DNA from: Myxococcales bacterium
GTDB taxonomy: Bacteria > Myxococcota_A > Polyangia > Polyangiales > Polyangiaceae
Length of the DNA: 36,349 bases
Direction: 5' to 3'
Assembly: GCA_025355005.1 (NCBI GenBank)
Contig: JANXLV010000378.1
Location: 1-36,349, forward strand
Shown here: one piece after another, positions 28,935-35,798 of the stretch
How the letters are laid out: the number at the start of each line of letters is the position of its first letter
How positions within the stretch are numbered: position 1 is the first letter of the stretch
Program-made: the position numbers and the translations under genes
The notes under the pieces: generated by a model
Database searches by the model: none
Seen by the model: the letters and a program-made list of their open reading frames with translations, nothing else
What the model was told of the DNA's origin: nothing

Positions 28935-29850
28935 CCCCCGAAGGTATCACCAGTGCACCGCCCGTAGCGGCCAGCGTGGCGCGGTCGTTCTGCGCCGCTT
29001 CGCCCAGCTTCTGCGCGCCCGGCGCCGCCGGATAGTCCCTGACGAACGCGATGGCCTTGCCGAAGTAGAGCAGCGCTTCGTCACGCGCTCCTTGGTTTTC
29101 GAGGACCCACGCAAGCTTGTACCAGGCATATCCGTAGGCGATGTTTGCCGGCGCCGGGAACTCGAGCGCCCGTCGATACGCTGCGCTCGCAAGCGCCCAC
29201 TTCTCCGGGTCCTGCTGCGCTTCGTCGAAGAAGATATCCCCGAAGTCCACGTAGGCAAACGGCACGAAGCGTGAGTGGGGAGCGAGCGTCACGAGCTGGT
29301 AGTAGGCCTTTCGCGCGTTCGACAGATCGCCGCCGCGCTCGTACTCGTGGGCCAGCGAGAACAGGACCTCGTCCTTCTGCGCGTAGCCGGGGTGGTCGTT
29401 CACCAGTCGGACGTACGTGCCGATCGCCTTCGCCCGCGCGCTCGACTGGAGCGGTGTCGCGCCCTCGTTCGCTGCCGCAGTCTCCAGCTCCGAGTAGTCC
29501 TGCGCGATGCGCCGCAACAGCACCGGACGATCGGGCGCCTGTGCGGGCGTGACGGACGCGAGCGTCTCCAGTCCCTGCACCTCCGTGATGAGCAATGCAC
29601 GCTTGCGCGCGCCGGGCGGAGCGTCGAACGCGGGACGTGCATCCGTCTTCGCCAGCTGCCGCCTTGCCGGTGCCGCGGGCATCGCCGCTCGGGCCGGGGC
29701 GTTCGTCGATGTCGACCCAGGGGCATTGAACGTCGTGTGGGCCGTCTCTGCGTTCGCCCGTGGTGCTGGCGTGGCACCGCATCCGGACAGCGCCAAAACC
29801 GTCGTCATGAACGCGATGACGCGTGCATTATGCAACCATCGTTCGGACAT
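28912..29850 (-). CDS. TPR-containing lipoprotein
   Basis: A 312-aa lipoprotein (lipobox LSGC). An Ala/Pro/Thr linker to residue about 85 leads to a helical TPR region: KAIGTYVRLVNDHPGYAQKD, LFSLAHEYERGGDLSNARKA, YYQLVTLAPHSRFVPFAYVD, WALASAAYRRALEFPAPANI, WYKLAWVLENQGARDEALL. These resemble the BamD/YbgF type of periplasmic TPR, in which 'F-x-L-A-x-x-Y-x-x-G' recurs, but no outer-membrane assembly partner is nearby. Similar proteins accompany adventurous-gliding (Agl/Glt) genes in myxobacteria; that link is only a possibility here. The downstream lipoprotein gene overlaps its 3' end, so the two are probably co-transcribed. Confidence 0.85.
   Translation of the reverse strand: MSERWLHNARVIAFMTTVLALSGCGATPAPRANAETAHTTFNAPGSTSTNAPARAAMPAAPARRQLAKTDARPAFDAPPGARKRALLITEVQGLETLASVTPAQAPDRPVLLRRIAQDYSELETAAANEGATPLQSSARAKAIGTYVRLVNDHPGYAQKDEVLFSLAHEYERGGDLSNARKAYYQLVTLAPHSRFVPFAYVDFGDIFFDEAQQDPEKWALASAAYRRALEFPAPANIAYGYAWYKLAWVLENQGARDEALLYFGKAIAFVRDYPAAPGAQKLGEAAQNDRATLAATGGALVIPSGDDSTLPP
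28941..28946 (-). promoter_or_regulatory. -10-like TACCTT, leaderless layout
   Basis: TACCTT on the minus strand is followed by CGGGGG and ATG 28934. It lies inside the end of the upstream TPR gene, so it could add an internal start. GGGGG might also serve as a weak ribosome-binding sequence. Confidence 0.25.
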
Positions 29851-29978
29851 GCAACGTCATGCAGCACGGCGCGTGCCGAGCCGCGAACGCCGACACGCAC
29901 GCGTCCGAGGAGGCCCATGATGTCGCAGTTTGCCGGGTCGCGCGGCAGGGAGCGATGCGAAGCGCGGCGACGAGCTCG

Positions 29979-31004
29979 CTAGAGACCAGCGGCGCGTGCG
30001 GCCACGACGGTGTAGAGCGGGTCACCATAGGCGGCGTGCTCTTCTCGCGCGGTCCACACGAGCTTGATCACGTGCTCGTTGTCCGAAGCGCATGCGGCGC
30101 GCGCGATCTCGTCCCATGACGGAACGACGCGTGACCGCATGCGGTCCGTTGCCTCCTCGTCCATGAGCGCCGGCGCGGCCATCGTGATGTACGCAGCAAT
30201 CAGGGCGCGCGCGAGCACGGCGGTGGCCTGCGCGGGCTCGTCGAGGAGCGGCAGAAGCACGCGTAGCGCATGCGTGGCCGTCAGGCAGTGGAGCGCGGTG
30301 AAGTGCGAGGTGCTCGCGTACACGAGCAGCGCGGCGTGCGCCGCAGCGTCGAGCGTGCGCGGACCGTGTGATGCGGCCCGGAGAAGAAGCGCGAGCGCAG
30401 GACGTGATGCGACGTCGCCGAGGTCGTCGAAGATCAGCCCACGCTTGCCGACGTAGGCGGTCGCGCCGGCGTCCTTCGCGACGTCCTGCATCAGCACGAT
30501 GAGCGAGCGTGTGGCCGCGCCATCGGCCGCGCCGTCCGCGGGTTCGAGCGGGAGATGCACATCCGCCATGTACGCGAGCGCCGCTGCGATCTCGTCGACC
30601 GGTGAGCCGGGGTTTCCCAGCGCGTACGCGACGCGGATCAGTCCATGAAACGCGCCGCCTGCAAGCCCGGGAACGAGCTCACGCAGCGCATCGCGAGCGA
30701 CGTCGCGCGGCGCTTCCGAACGAACCCGCGAGCGAAAGAGCTCCGCAAGCTGCGCGTAACGAGCGTGCGTGCCGAGGTGACGCGCGAGCCCCTCGCGCAT
30801 TGGCTTCTCGGCGGGGTCAGGCACCTTCGGCGCGGGCTCCAGACGGCGAGCATACCGCTCACGAAACGCAACCAGCCGCTCGCGGCTCGCCCCCAGGCCC
30901 GCCAGCGCGACCAGCGCCATCGGCAGGTGGTTGCTCAATCCCTTGCGGTACTGCGCGTCGTGCGCGAGCGCATCGGCAGCGAGGAGGTCGGCCACAAGAT
31001 CCAT
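29979..31004 (-). CDS. questin-oxidase-like (DUF4243) protein
   Basis: A 341-aa protein of the questin oxidase-like family. Family marks are YRKGLSNHLPMALVAL (compare the N-terminal 'N-H-x-x-M/H-x-L-I-A-L' block), ERLVAFRERYARRLEPAP, GGAFHGLIRVAYAL ('F-H-x-L-I-x-x-x-Y-A') and STSHFTALHCLTATHALRVL. Fungal relatives open anthraquinone rings in a Baeyer-Villiger-like way; bacterial ones are uncharacterised, so the reaction here is unknown. No signal peptide: probably cytoplasmic. ATG 31004 gives MDLVADLLAADALAHD and starts 11 nt after the stop of the Thr/Ser-repeat lipoprotein. A longer reading upstream in the same frame is Asp-rich repeat sequence that is not real protein. Confidence 0.85.
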   Translation of the reverse strand: MDLVADLLAADALAHDAQYRKGLSNHLPMALVALAGLGASRERLVAFRERYARRLEPAPKVPDPAEKPMREGLARHLGTHARYAQLAELFRSRVRSEAPRDVARDALRELVPGLAGGAFHGLIRVAYALGNPGSPVDEIAAALAYMADVHLPLEPADGAADGAATRSLIVLMQDVAKDAGATAYVGKRGLIFDDLGDVASRPALALLLRAASHGPRTLDAAAHAALLVYASTSHFTALHCLTATHALRVLLPLLDEPAQATAVLARALIAAYITMAAPALMDEEATDRMRSRVVPSWDEIARAACASDNEHVIKLVWTAREEHAAYGDPLYTVVAARAAGL

Positions 31005-31015
31005 CAAAGGTCGGC

Positions 31016-31522
31016 TCAGGGTTTGTCGCGGACCGCGACGCATTTTCCGCCGGTGCACTTCGCGCGCGTGGGCGGCGCCACACAGCTGCCTCCACACACA
31101 CTCGTGCAAGCCGCGCGGAACTTCGCGAGCGACACCTTGGTCCCAGCCTTGTAGGTCGTGCACTGCGGACAACAAGGGTCCGCCGCGCTGCCCTCCATGT
31201 AGACGTCGCAGTCGGCGTCCGCCGAGCAAGCCGTCTCGATCGGCGGCATCGCCCCGCGAGCGGCGGAGGGTGGCGTCGCTGTCGCTGTCGAGGTCGAGGT
31301 CGAAGTCGGTGTCGAAGTCGACGTCGGTGTCGTCGTCGAAGTCGGTGTCGTCGTCGAAGTCGGTGTCGTCGTCGAAGTCGAAGTCGAAGTCGAAGTCGGT
31401 GTCGTCGTCGAAGTCGAGGTCGTTGTCGCTGTCGCCGCTGTTGCCGGCGTCGCAGTCGTTGCAGGTGCCGGGTCGCACGCGGTGGCGAGCAGCAGAGCTG
31501 CCGGGGCAAGGTAGATTCGCAT
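31016..31522 (-). CDS. lipoprotein with Thr/Pro/Ser repeat and Cys-rich domain
   Basis: A 168-aa lipoprotein with signal peptide MRIYLAPAALLLATAC (lipobox ATAC). Residues about 20-90 are a mucin-like Thr/Ser/Pro repeat (TTTPTSTSTS units) that may be glycosylated or act as a stalk. The C-terminal 75 residues have 10 Cys in pairs (ACSADADCDVYM, DPCCPQCTTY, ACTSVCGGSCVAPP, CTGGKCVAV), a disulfide-rich domain of unknown type. It is followed by the questin-oxidase-like gene after 11 nt. The DNA of the repeat is tandem: see the repeat entry. A possible -10, TGATAT, lies 9 nt before the ATG. It is divergent from the DNA ligase gene, 42 nt away. Confidence 0.83.
   Translation of the reverse strand: MRIYLAPAALLLATACDPAPATTATPATAATATTTSTSTTTPTSTSTSTSTTTPTSTTTPTSTTTPTSTSTPTSTSTSTATATPPSAARGAMPPIETACSADADCDVYMEGSAADPCCPQCTTYKAGTKVSLAKFRAACTSVCGGSCVAPPTRAKCTGGKCVAVRDKP
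31263..31436. repeat. Thr/Ser/Pro-coding tandem repeat with 18-bp unit
   Basis: The core unit GTCGGTGTCGTCGTCGAA occurs at 31323-31340, 31341-31358, 31359-31376 and 31395-31412, surrounded by GTCGAA hexamers. It encodes the TTTPTS stalk on the minus strand. Unit lengths are multiples of three, so copy-number changes keep the frame. All six frames stay open here, which creates long false reading frames. Confidence 0.9.
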
Positions 31523-31552
31523 CGAGATCGCATATCACCGTGCGTTGCGGAG

Positions 31553-31558
31553 TAGAAT
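31553..31558 (+). promoter_or_regulatory. -10-like TAGAAT, leaderless layout
   Basis: TAGAAT matches the -10 consensus at five of six positions and is followed by six bases and GTG 31565 of the ligase gene. No Shine-Dalgarno sequence is present. No -35 is evident. Confidence 0.42.
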
Positions 31559-31564
31559 GCGCAC

Positions 31565-32641
31565 GTGCTTCCCGTCCCTCCGCCCATGCTCCCGATGCTC
31601 GCGAAACGCGTCTCCGCCATCCCCGAGGGAGACGACTGGATCTTCGAGCCGAAGTGGGACGGCTTTCGCGCTCTCGTGTTCAAGGACGGCGCGGACATCA
31701 TCATCCAGAGCCGCGATGAGAAGCCCCTCGCGCGCTACTTTCCGGAGCTCATGGGGCCGCTCGGGAGCATGTTGCCCGAGCGCTGCGTGCTGGATGGCGA
31801 GATCGTCATCGCGAACGACCGCGGCCTGGATTTCGAGGCACTTCAGCAGCGCCTGCATCCCGCGGCGAAGCGGATAAACCAGCTCGCCAAGGAGACGCCG
31901 GCGGCGGTGGTCTTCTGGGATCTGCTCTGCCTGGGCGACCGCGATCTGCGTGACGAGCCCTTCCGCGCGCGGCGTCTCGAGCTCCTCTCCGTTCTCGCAA
32001 AGGCCGAGCCGCCGCTGCACATGACACCCGCCACGACCGACCGTGCGGTGGCGGCAGACTGGTTCTCTCGCTTCGAGGGCGCAGGCCTGGACGGGGTGAT
32101 GGCAAAGAGCGCGGTCGGCAAGTACGAGCCGAACAAGCGCACCATGCTCAAGGTGAAGCACGAGCGCGAATGCGACGCCGTCGTCGCCGGCTTTCGCTGG
32201 CACAAGGACGGCGAGGGGACCGCCGTGGGCTCGCTCTTGCTCGGGCTCTTCAGCGACGACGGCGCGCTCCACCACGTGGGCGTGTCCGCGAGCTTCACCG
32301 CAGCGAAGCGGCGCGAGCTCGTGGAGTTCCTCGCGCCCTACCGGGAGAACGCGCTCGAGAACCATCCGTGGAAGGAGTGGGCCACCGCGGATGCGCATCA
32401 GGACGGCACGCGAAAGCCCGGCGCGAAGAGCCGCTGGAGCCAGGGAAAGGATCTCTCGTGGATTCCCCTTCGCATCGAGCTCACCGTGCAGGTGGCCTAC
32501 GATCACATGCAAGGTACACGCTTCCGCCACACGGCCCAGTTCCGGCGCTGGCGCACGGACAAGTCGCCGAAGGACTGCAACTTTGCCCAGCTGGACGTGG
32601 TCGCGCCGCAGGAGCTGTCGGAGATCTTCTCGCGGGGCTAG
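31565..32641 (+). CDS. ligC: ATP-dependent DNA ligase, LigC type
   Basis: A 358-aa ATP-dependent DNA ligase, the length typical of stand-alone LigC enzymes. Motif I FEPKWDGFRAL carries the adenylated Lys30. RCVLDGEIVI (motif III region), EGAGLDGVMAK (motif IV) and MLKVKHERECDAVV (motif V) follow in order. The C-terminal OB fold covers about 225-340, with RIELTVQVAYDHMQ and FRHTAQFRRWR. It joins nicked or broken DNA with ATP in repair, and can act with Ku and LigD polymerase in end joining. Start GTG 31565 lies 6 nt after TAGAAT. The gene converges with a LigD-type polymerase gene (8 nt between stops). No Ku gene lies in the window. Confidence 0.93.
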   Translation: MLPVPPPMLPMLAKRVSAIPEGDDWIFEPKWDGFRALVFKDGADIIIQSRDEKPLARYFPELMGPLGSMLPERCVLDGEIVIANDRGLDFEALQQRLHPAAKRINQLAKETPAAVVFWDLLCLGDRDLRDEPFRARRLELLSVLAKAEPPLHMTPATTDRAVAADWFSRFEGAGLDGVMAKSAVGKYEPNKRTMLKVKHERECDAVVAGFRWHKDGEGTAVGSLLLGLFSDDGALHHVGVSASFTAAKRRELVEFLAPYRENALENHPWKEWATADAHQDGTRKPGAKSRWSQGKDLSWIPLRIELTVQVAYDHMQGTRFRHTAQFRRWRTDKSPKDCNFAQLDVVAPQELSEIFSRG

Positions 32642-32649
32642 AGCTGCCG

Positions 32650-34011
32650 CTACGTCGTGCGCTTGACCGCTTCGCGCCAGGCGCGCGTGGGATCGTCGTC
32701 GGGGTCGGGCGTCTCCTGCGCGGGCCGAGACGCCTCCGGCACGTTGCGGAGGTTCACACGAATGCGCGTCCAGGTGGACGAGCGACCACGCATCGAATCC
32801 ACGAGCACGTCATCCACCGCGAGCAGCGCGGCGGCCTCCGGGTACTTCGCCTTCCAGCGAAGGAGCCCTTCGAGCGCGGCGGCCTTGTCGGGTGAGTTCG
32901 CGATCGTGAGGAGCGGCATCTTCGACGTGCGGGCTGCGCGCGCCGGTCTGGGGGCTGCTTCCGCAGAGTCGGCCGCAGCTGCCGTCGCGGCCTTCTTGGC
33001 GGCTCCCTTCGCACGAGACGGCGCGACGCGTGCGGCCTCGCGCGCCGCCTTCGGGAAGTGAGGCGGCCACGGCGCGTCGCCAAGCCCGGAGGCGTCGTCC
33101 TTGGCTGCAAACTCGAGGAGCGCCTCCAGCGACGCGGTCGTCGTGTCCATGTGCTCGTGAGGACAGCCGATCGTCGCGAAGCGCTGGGGCATCGTGAGCA
33201 CCGTGAAATCAGCCGGATTGCACACTGGCACTTCATCCCACGTGAGCGGCGCAGACACGCGCGCATCCGGAAGCGGGCGCACGGAGTACGCAGACGCCGT
33301 CGTGCGATCCTTGGCGTTCTGGTTGTAGTCGAGGAAGACGCCGTGACGCTCCTCCTTCCACCACTTCGACGTGGCGAGCGTGGGAGCGCGCCGCTCGATC
33401 TCGCGCGAGAACGCGAGCGCTGCCTGTCGCACCTCGGTGAAGGTCCAGCGCGGCTCTATGCGCACGTTCACGTGGATGCCGCGCGAGCCGCTGGTCTTTG
33501 CAAAGCCGCGCAGGCCAAGCTCGGCGAGGAATGCGTTCACCTCGAGCGCGACTCTCCGCACGTCGTCCCACGCAACGCCAGGGCCCGGATCCAGATCGAC
33601 GCGCAGCTCGTCGGGGTGCTCCACGTCGCCCGAGCGCACGGGATGCGGATGTAGCTCCATGGAACCCAGGTTGGCGACCCACGCGAGGCCCGCGGCGTTG
33701 TCCACGACCACCTCCTCCGCTGTGCGTCCGGACGGAAACGAGAGCGTCGCGGTGCGAACGAACGACGGGAGATTCGGGGGCGCGCGCTTCTGGTAGAAAG
33801 GCGGGCTCTCGGCGCCGTCGACGAAGCGCTTCAGCACGATCGGGCGGTCCTTGATCCCGCGCAGGGCGCCGTCAGCGACGGAGAGGTAGTAGCGGACGAT
33901 GTCGAGCTTGGAGAGCTTCGCCTCCTTCGTGAAATATGGCTTGCTCGGGTGGGTGATCCGTACCTCATGTCCACCGACCGAGATCACCTCTGCGGCCTCT
34001 TCCTTGCTCAC
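32650..34011 (-). CDS. ligD: LigD-type polymerase (NHEJ primase/polymerase domain)
   Basis: A 453-aa protein with the archaeo-eukaryotic primase-like PolDom of LigD as its core (about residues 10-310). The catalytic carboxylates are DLDPG (Asp139, Asp141) and Asp228 in GVFLDYNQNAKDRT. TSGSRGIHVNV is the conserved nucleotide-binding turn, and TTASAYSVRPL supports the family. It fills gaps and adds nucleotides at double-strand breaks. The ligase and phosphoesterase parts of LigD are absent. A Lys/Ala-rich tail (325-365) and an extra C-terminal segment (KMPLLTIANSPDKAAALEG...RIRVNLRNVPEA) follow, not recognised. The symbol is used for the polymerase domain only. Start GTG 34011 is 7 nt after TACCCT. 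It is divergent from PolX (23 nt between start codons). Confidence 0.9.
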   Translation of the reverse strand: MSKEEAAEVISVGGHEVRITHPSKPYFTKEAKLSKLDIVRYYLSVADGALRGIKDRPIVLKRFVDGAESPPFYQKRAPPNLPSFVRTATLSFPSGRTAEEVVVDNAAGLAWVANLGSMELHPHPVRSGDVEHPDELRVDLDPGPGVAWDDVRRVALEVNAFLAELGLRGFAKTSGSRGIHVNVRIEPRWTFTEVRQAALAFSREIERRAPTLATSKWWKEERHGVFLDYNQNAKDRTTASAYSVRPLPDARVSAPLTWDEVPVCNPADFTVLTMPQRFATIGCPHEHMDTTTASLEALLEFAAKDDASGLGDAPWPPHFPKAAREAARVAPSRAKGAAKKAATAAAADSAEAAPRPARAARTSKMPLLTIANSPDKAAALEGLLRWKAKYPEAAALLAVDDVLVDSMRGRSSTWTRIRVNLRNVPEASRPAQETPDPDDDPTRAWREAVKRTT

Positions 34012-34018
34012 GATTCCG

Positions 34019-34028
34019 AGGGTACACC
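34019..34028. promoter_or_regulatory. overlapping divergent -10-like hexamers
   Basis: TACCCT on the minus strand (34019-34024) ends 7 nt before GTG 34011 of the polymerase gene. TACACC on the plus strand (34023-34028) ends 6 nt before ATG 34035 of polX. The 23-nt gap cannot hold ordinary untranslated leaders for both genes, so leaderless divergent transcription is likely. Binding of RNA polymerase at one site should exclude the other. Confidence 0.45.
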
Positions 34029-34034
34029 AACTGT

Positions 34035-35798
34035 ATGAGTGATGCCCCTTCCGAACCCCCGCGCCGGACGAAGCAAGACGTGCTCGACATGCTCCGCGAT
34101 CTGGCGGAGCTCACGATGCTCGACGAAGGTGATCCACAGTCATTTCGCGTGCGCGCCTACGAGAGCGCGACCCAGGCGATCACGGCGCTCGCCACGGACG
34201 TGAACAAGCTCTCCGCGAAGGAGCTCCAGAAGATCGACGGCATCGGCAAGAGCACGGCGGAGAAGATCAGGCAGCTCCTCGACACTGGCAAGGTCGAAAA
34301 GCTCGAGGGCCTGCGGCAGAAGCATCCGCGCAGCGTCGTCGCGCTCCTCAAGATCCAGGGCATGGGCCCGAAGGCCGTGAAGAAGCTCCGCGAAGAGCTC
34401 AACGTCCAATCGATCGACGACCTTCGCAAGGCGCTCGCAGACCACAAGGTGCAAGCGCTCAAGGGCTTTGGTCAGAAGTCGGAAGAGAAGTTTGCGCACG
34501 CTCTCGCGAAGATGGACGAACAAGGTGTCGTCGGTCGCACGCCTGTCTCCGTCGCGCTGCCGCTCGCGAACCGCATCGTCGCGGAGCTCTTGAAGGTGAA
34601 GGGCGTCACACACGCGTCGTACTGCGGTTCGTTGCGCCGCTTCACGGAGACGATCGGTGACGTGGACATCATGGTCGCCGCCGCAGATGCCGTGCCCGTG
34701 ATGGAGGCGCTCACGACGCTCGGCTTCGTGGATCGCGTCCTCGTGCGTGGCGCGAACAAGACGAGCATCGTCACACATCGCGGAACGCAGGTAGATCTTC
34801 GCGTGGTGGCAGCTCACGAGCTCGGCGCCGCGCGGCTCTATTTCACGGGGTCCAAGGCGCACAACATCAAGCTGCGACAGCGCGCGCTCTCTCGTGGGTG
34901 GACGCTGAATGAGTACGCGCTCTCCGAGCTCGAAGGCGGTCGCGTGGTCGCGTGCGAGACGGAGGAGCAGATCTACGAGGCGCTCGGGCTTCGCTTCATC
35001 CCGCCTGTCCTGCGTGAGGACATGGGCGAGATCGAGGCCGCGGAGAAGGGCACTCTTCCGCGTGCGGTCGGCGCCATCCTGGGCGATTTTCACGTGCACA
35101 CGGACATGTCCGGCGATGGACACTCGTCGCTCGAGAACGTCGTCGCTGCCGCGAAGGGGCGTGGCTACAAGGTCCTTGCCATCACGGATCATGCGGAGGG
35201 CACGCTCTCCGGCGTGGGTCGCCAGGCCATGCTGGACCAGCGCGAGAAGATCGCCGCCATGCAGAAGGAGCTCGGTGACTCGATGACACTCCTCGCGGGT
35301 GTGGAGCTCAACATCGGCCCGAAGGGCGAGCTCGACTACGACGCAGAGTTCCGCCAGGGCTACGGCTTCTGCCTGGCCTCAGTGCATGACCACTTCGATC
35401 TCGATCGTACGGCACAGACCAAGCGCGTCATCGCCGCCATGGAAGATCCATGCGTGAAGATGATCGGTCACCTCTCCGCGCGCATGATCGGCGCCCGGCC
35501 CGGCATCGATCTGGATATGGATGCCATCTTCGACGCGGCGGAACGGACGAACACGGCGCTCGAGATCAACGGCTCGCTCCCGCGCCTGGACCTGTCCGTG
35601 GAGGTGCTACGCACCGCGCGCGATCGCAAGGTGCAGTTCGTACTGACCAGCGACGCGCACCACGAAAACGAGCTCGATCGCGTGACCTACGCGGCGATGA
35701 ACGCGGAGCGGGCATGGGTCGACCCGGCGCGAATCGTGAACGCCGGTACTGCGGAAGGGCTCCGCTCGTGGGCCACCTCTCCCGCCGCGAAGCACTAG
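34035..35798 (+). CDS. polX: family X DNA polymerase with PHP domain (PolX)
   Basis: A 587-aa bacterial PolX. The N-terminal HhH-8 kDa region is seen in FRVRAYESATQAI and two helix-hairpin-helix motifs (LQKIDGIGKSTAEKI; LLKIQGMGPKAVKKL). The palm has SLRRFTETIGDVDIMVA (Asp209, Asp211) and RGTQVDLRVV (third Asp). The PHP domain starts at DFHVHTDMSGDG (His353, His355) and continues with ITDHAEG, AGVELNIG, ASVHDHF, GHLSAR and TSDAHHE, so the metal-binding set for 3'-5' exonuclease or phosphatase activity looks complete. It fills gaps in base excision and double-strand-break repair. Its stop shares a CTAG with the stop of the short-chain dehydrogenase on the other strand. Confidence 0.96.
   Translation: MSDAPSEPPRRTKQDVLDMLRDLAELTMLDEGDPQSFRVRAYESATQAITALATDVNKLSAKELQKIDGIGKSTAEKIRQLLDTGKVEKLEGLRQKHPRSVVALLKIQGMGPKAVKKLREELNVQSIDDLRKALADHKVQALKGFGQKSEEKFAHALAKMDEQGVVGRTPVSVALPLANRIVAELLKVKGVTHASYCGSLRRFTETIGDVDIMVAAADAVPVMEALTTLGFVDRVLVRGANKTSIVTHRGTQVDLRVVAAHELGAARLYFTGSKAHNIKLRQRALSRGWTLNEYALSELEGGRVVACETEEQIYEALGLRFIPPVLREDMGEIEAAEKGTLPRAVGAILGDFHVHTDMSGDGHSSLENVVAAAKGRGYKVLAITDHAEGTLSGVGRQAMLDQREKIAAMQKELGDSMTLLAGVELNIGPKGELDYDAEFRQGYGFCLASVHDHFDLDRTAQTKRVIAAMEDPCVKMIGHLSARMIGARPGIDLDMDAIFDAAERTNTALEINGSLPRLDLSVEVLRTARDRKVQFVLTSDAHHENELDRVTYAAMNAERAWVDPARIVNAGTAEGLRSWATSPAAKH

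Noticed and set aside
29917..29982. 21-codon plus-strand frame with GAGGAGG before tandem ATGs
   Set aside because: Good Shine-Dalgarno, but the peptide is Arg-rich, very short and overlaps the end of the questin-oxidase-like gene; no conservation evidence.
31263..31436. Possible CRISPR or regulatory repeat array
   Set aside because: Units are contiguous without spacers and encode a Thr/Ser/Pro stalk, so it is a coding tandem repeat.
31016..31538. Asp-rich open frame (DFDDDTDFDF...) continuous with the questin-oxidase-like gene
   Set aside because: It is the shadow of the 18-bp repeat in another frame. The lipoprotein frame has a proper signal peptide and lipobox, and the downstream gene has its own ATG at 31004.
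32642..32649. Terminator between convergent ligase and polymerase genes
   Set aside because: Only 8 nt; no stem of useful length or T-run was found around it.
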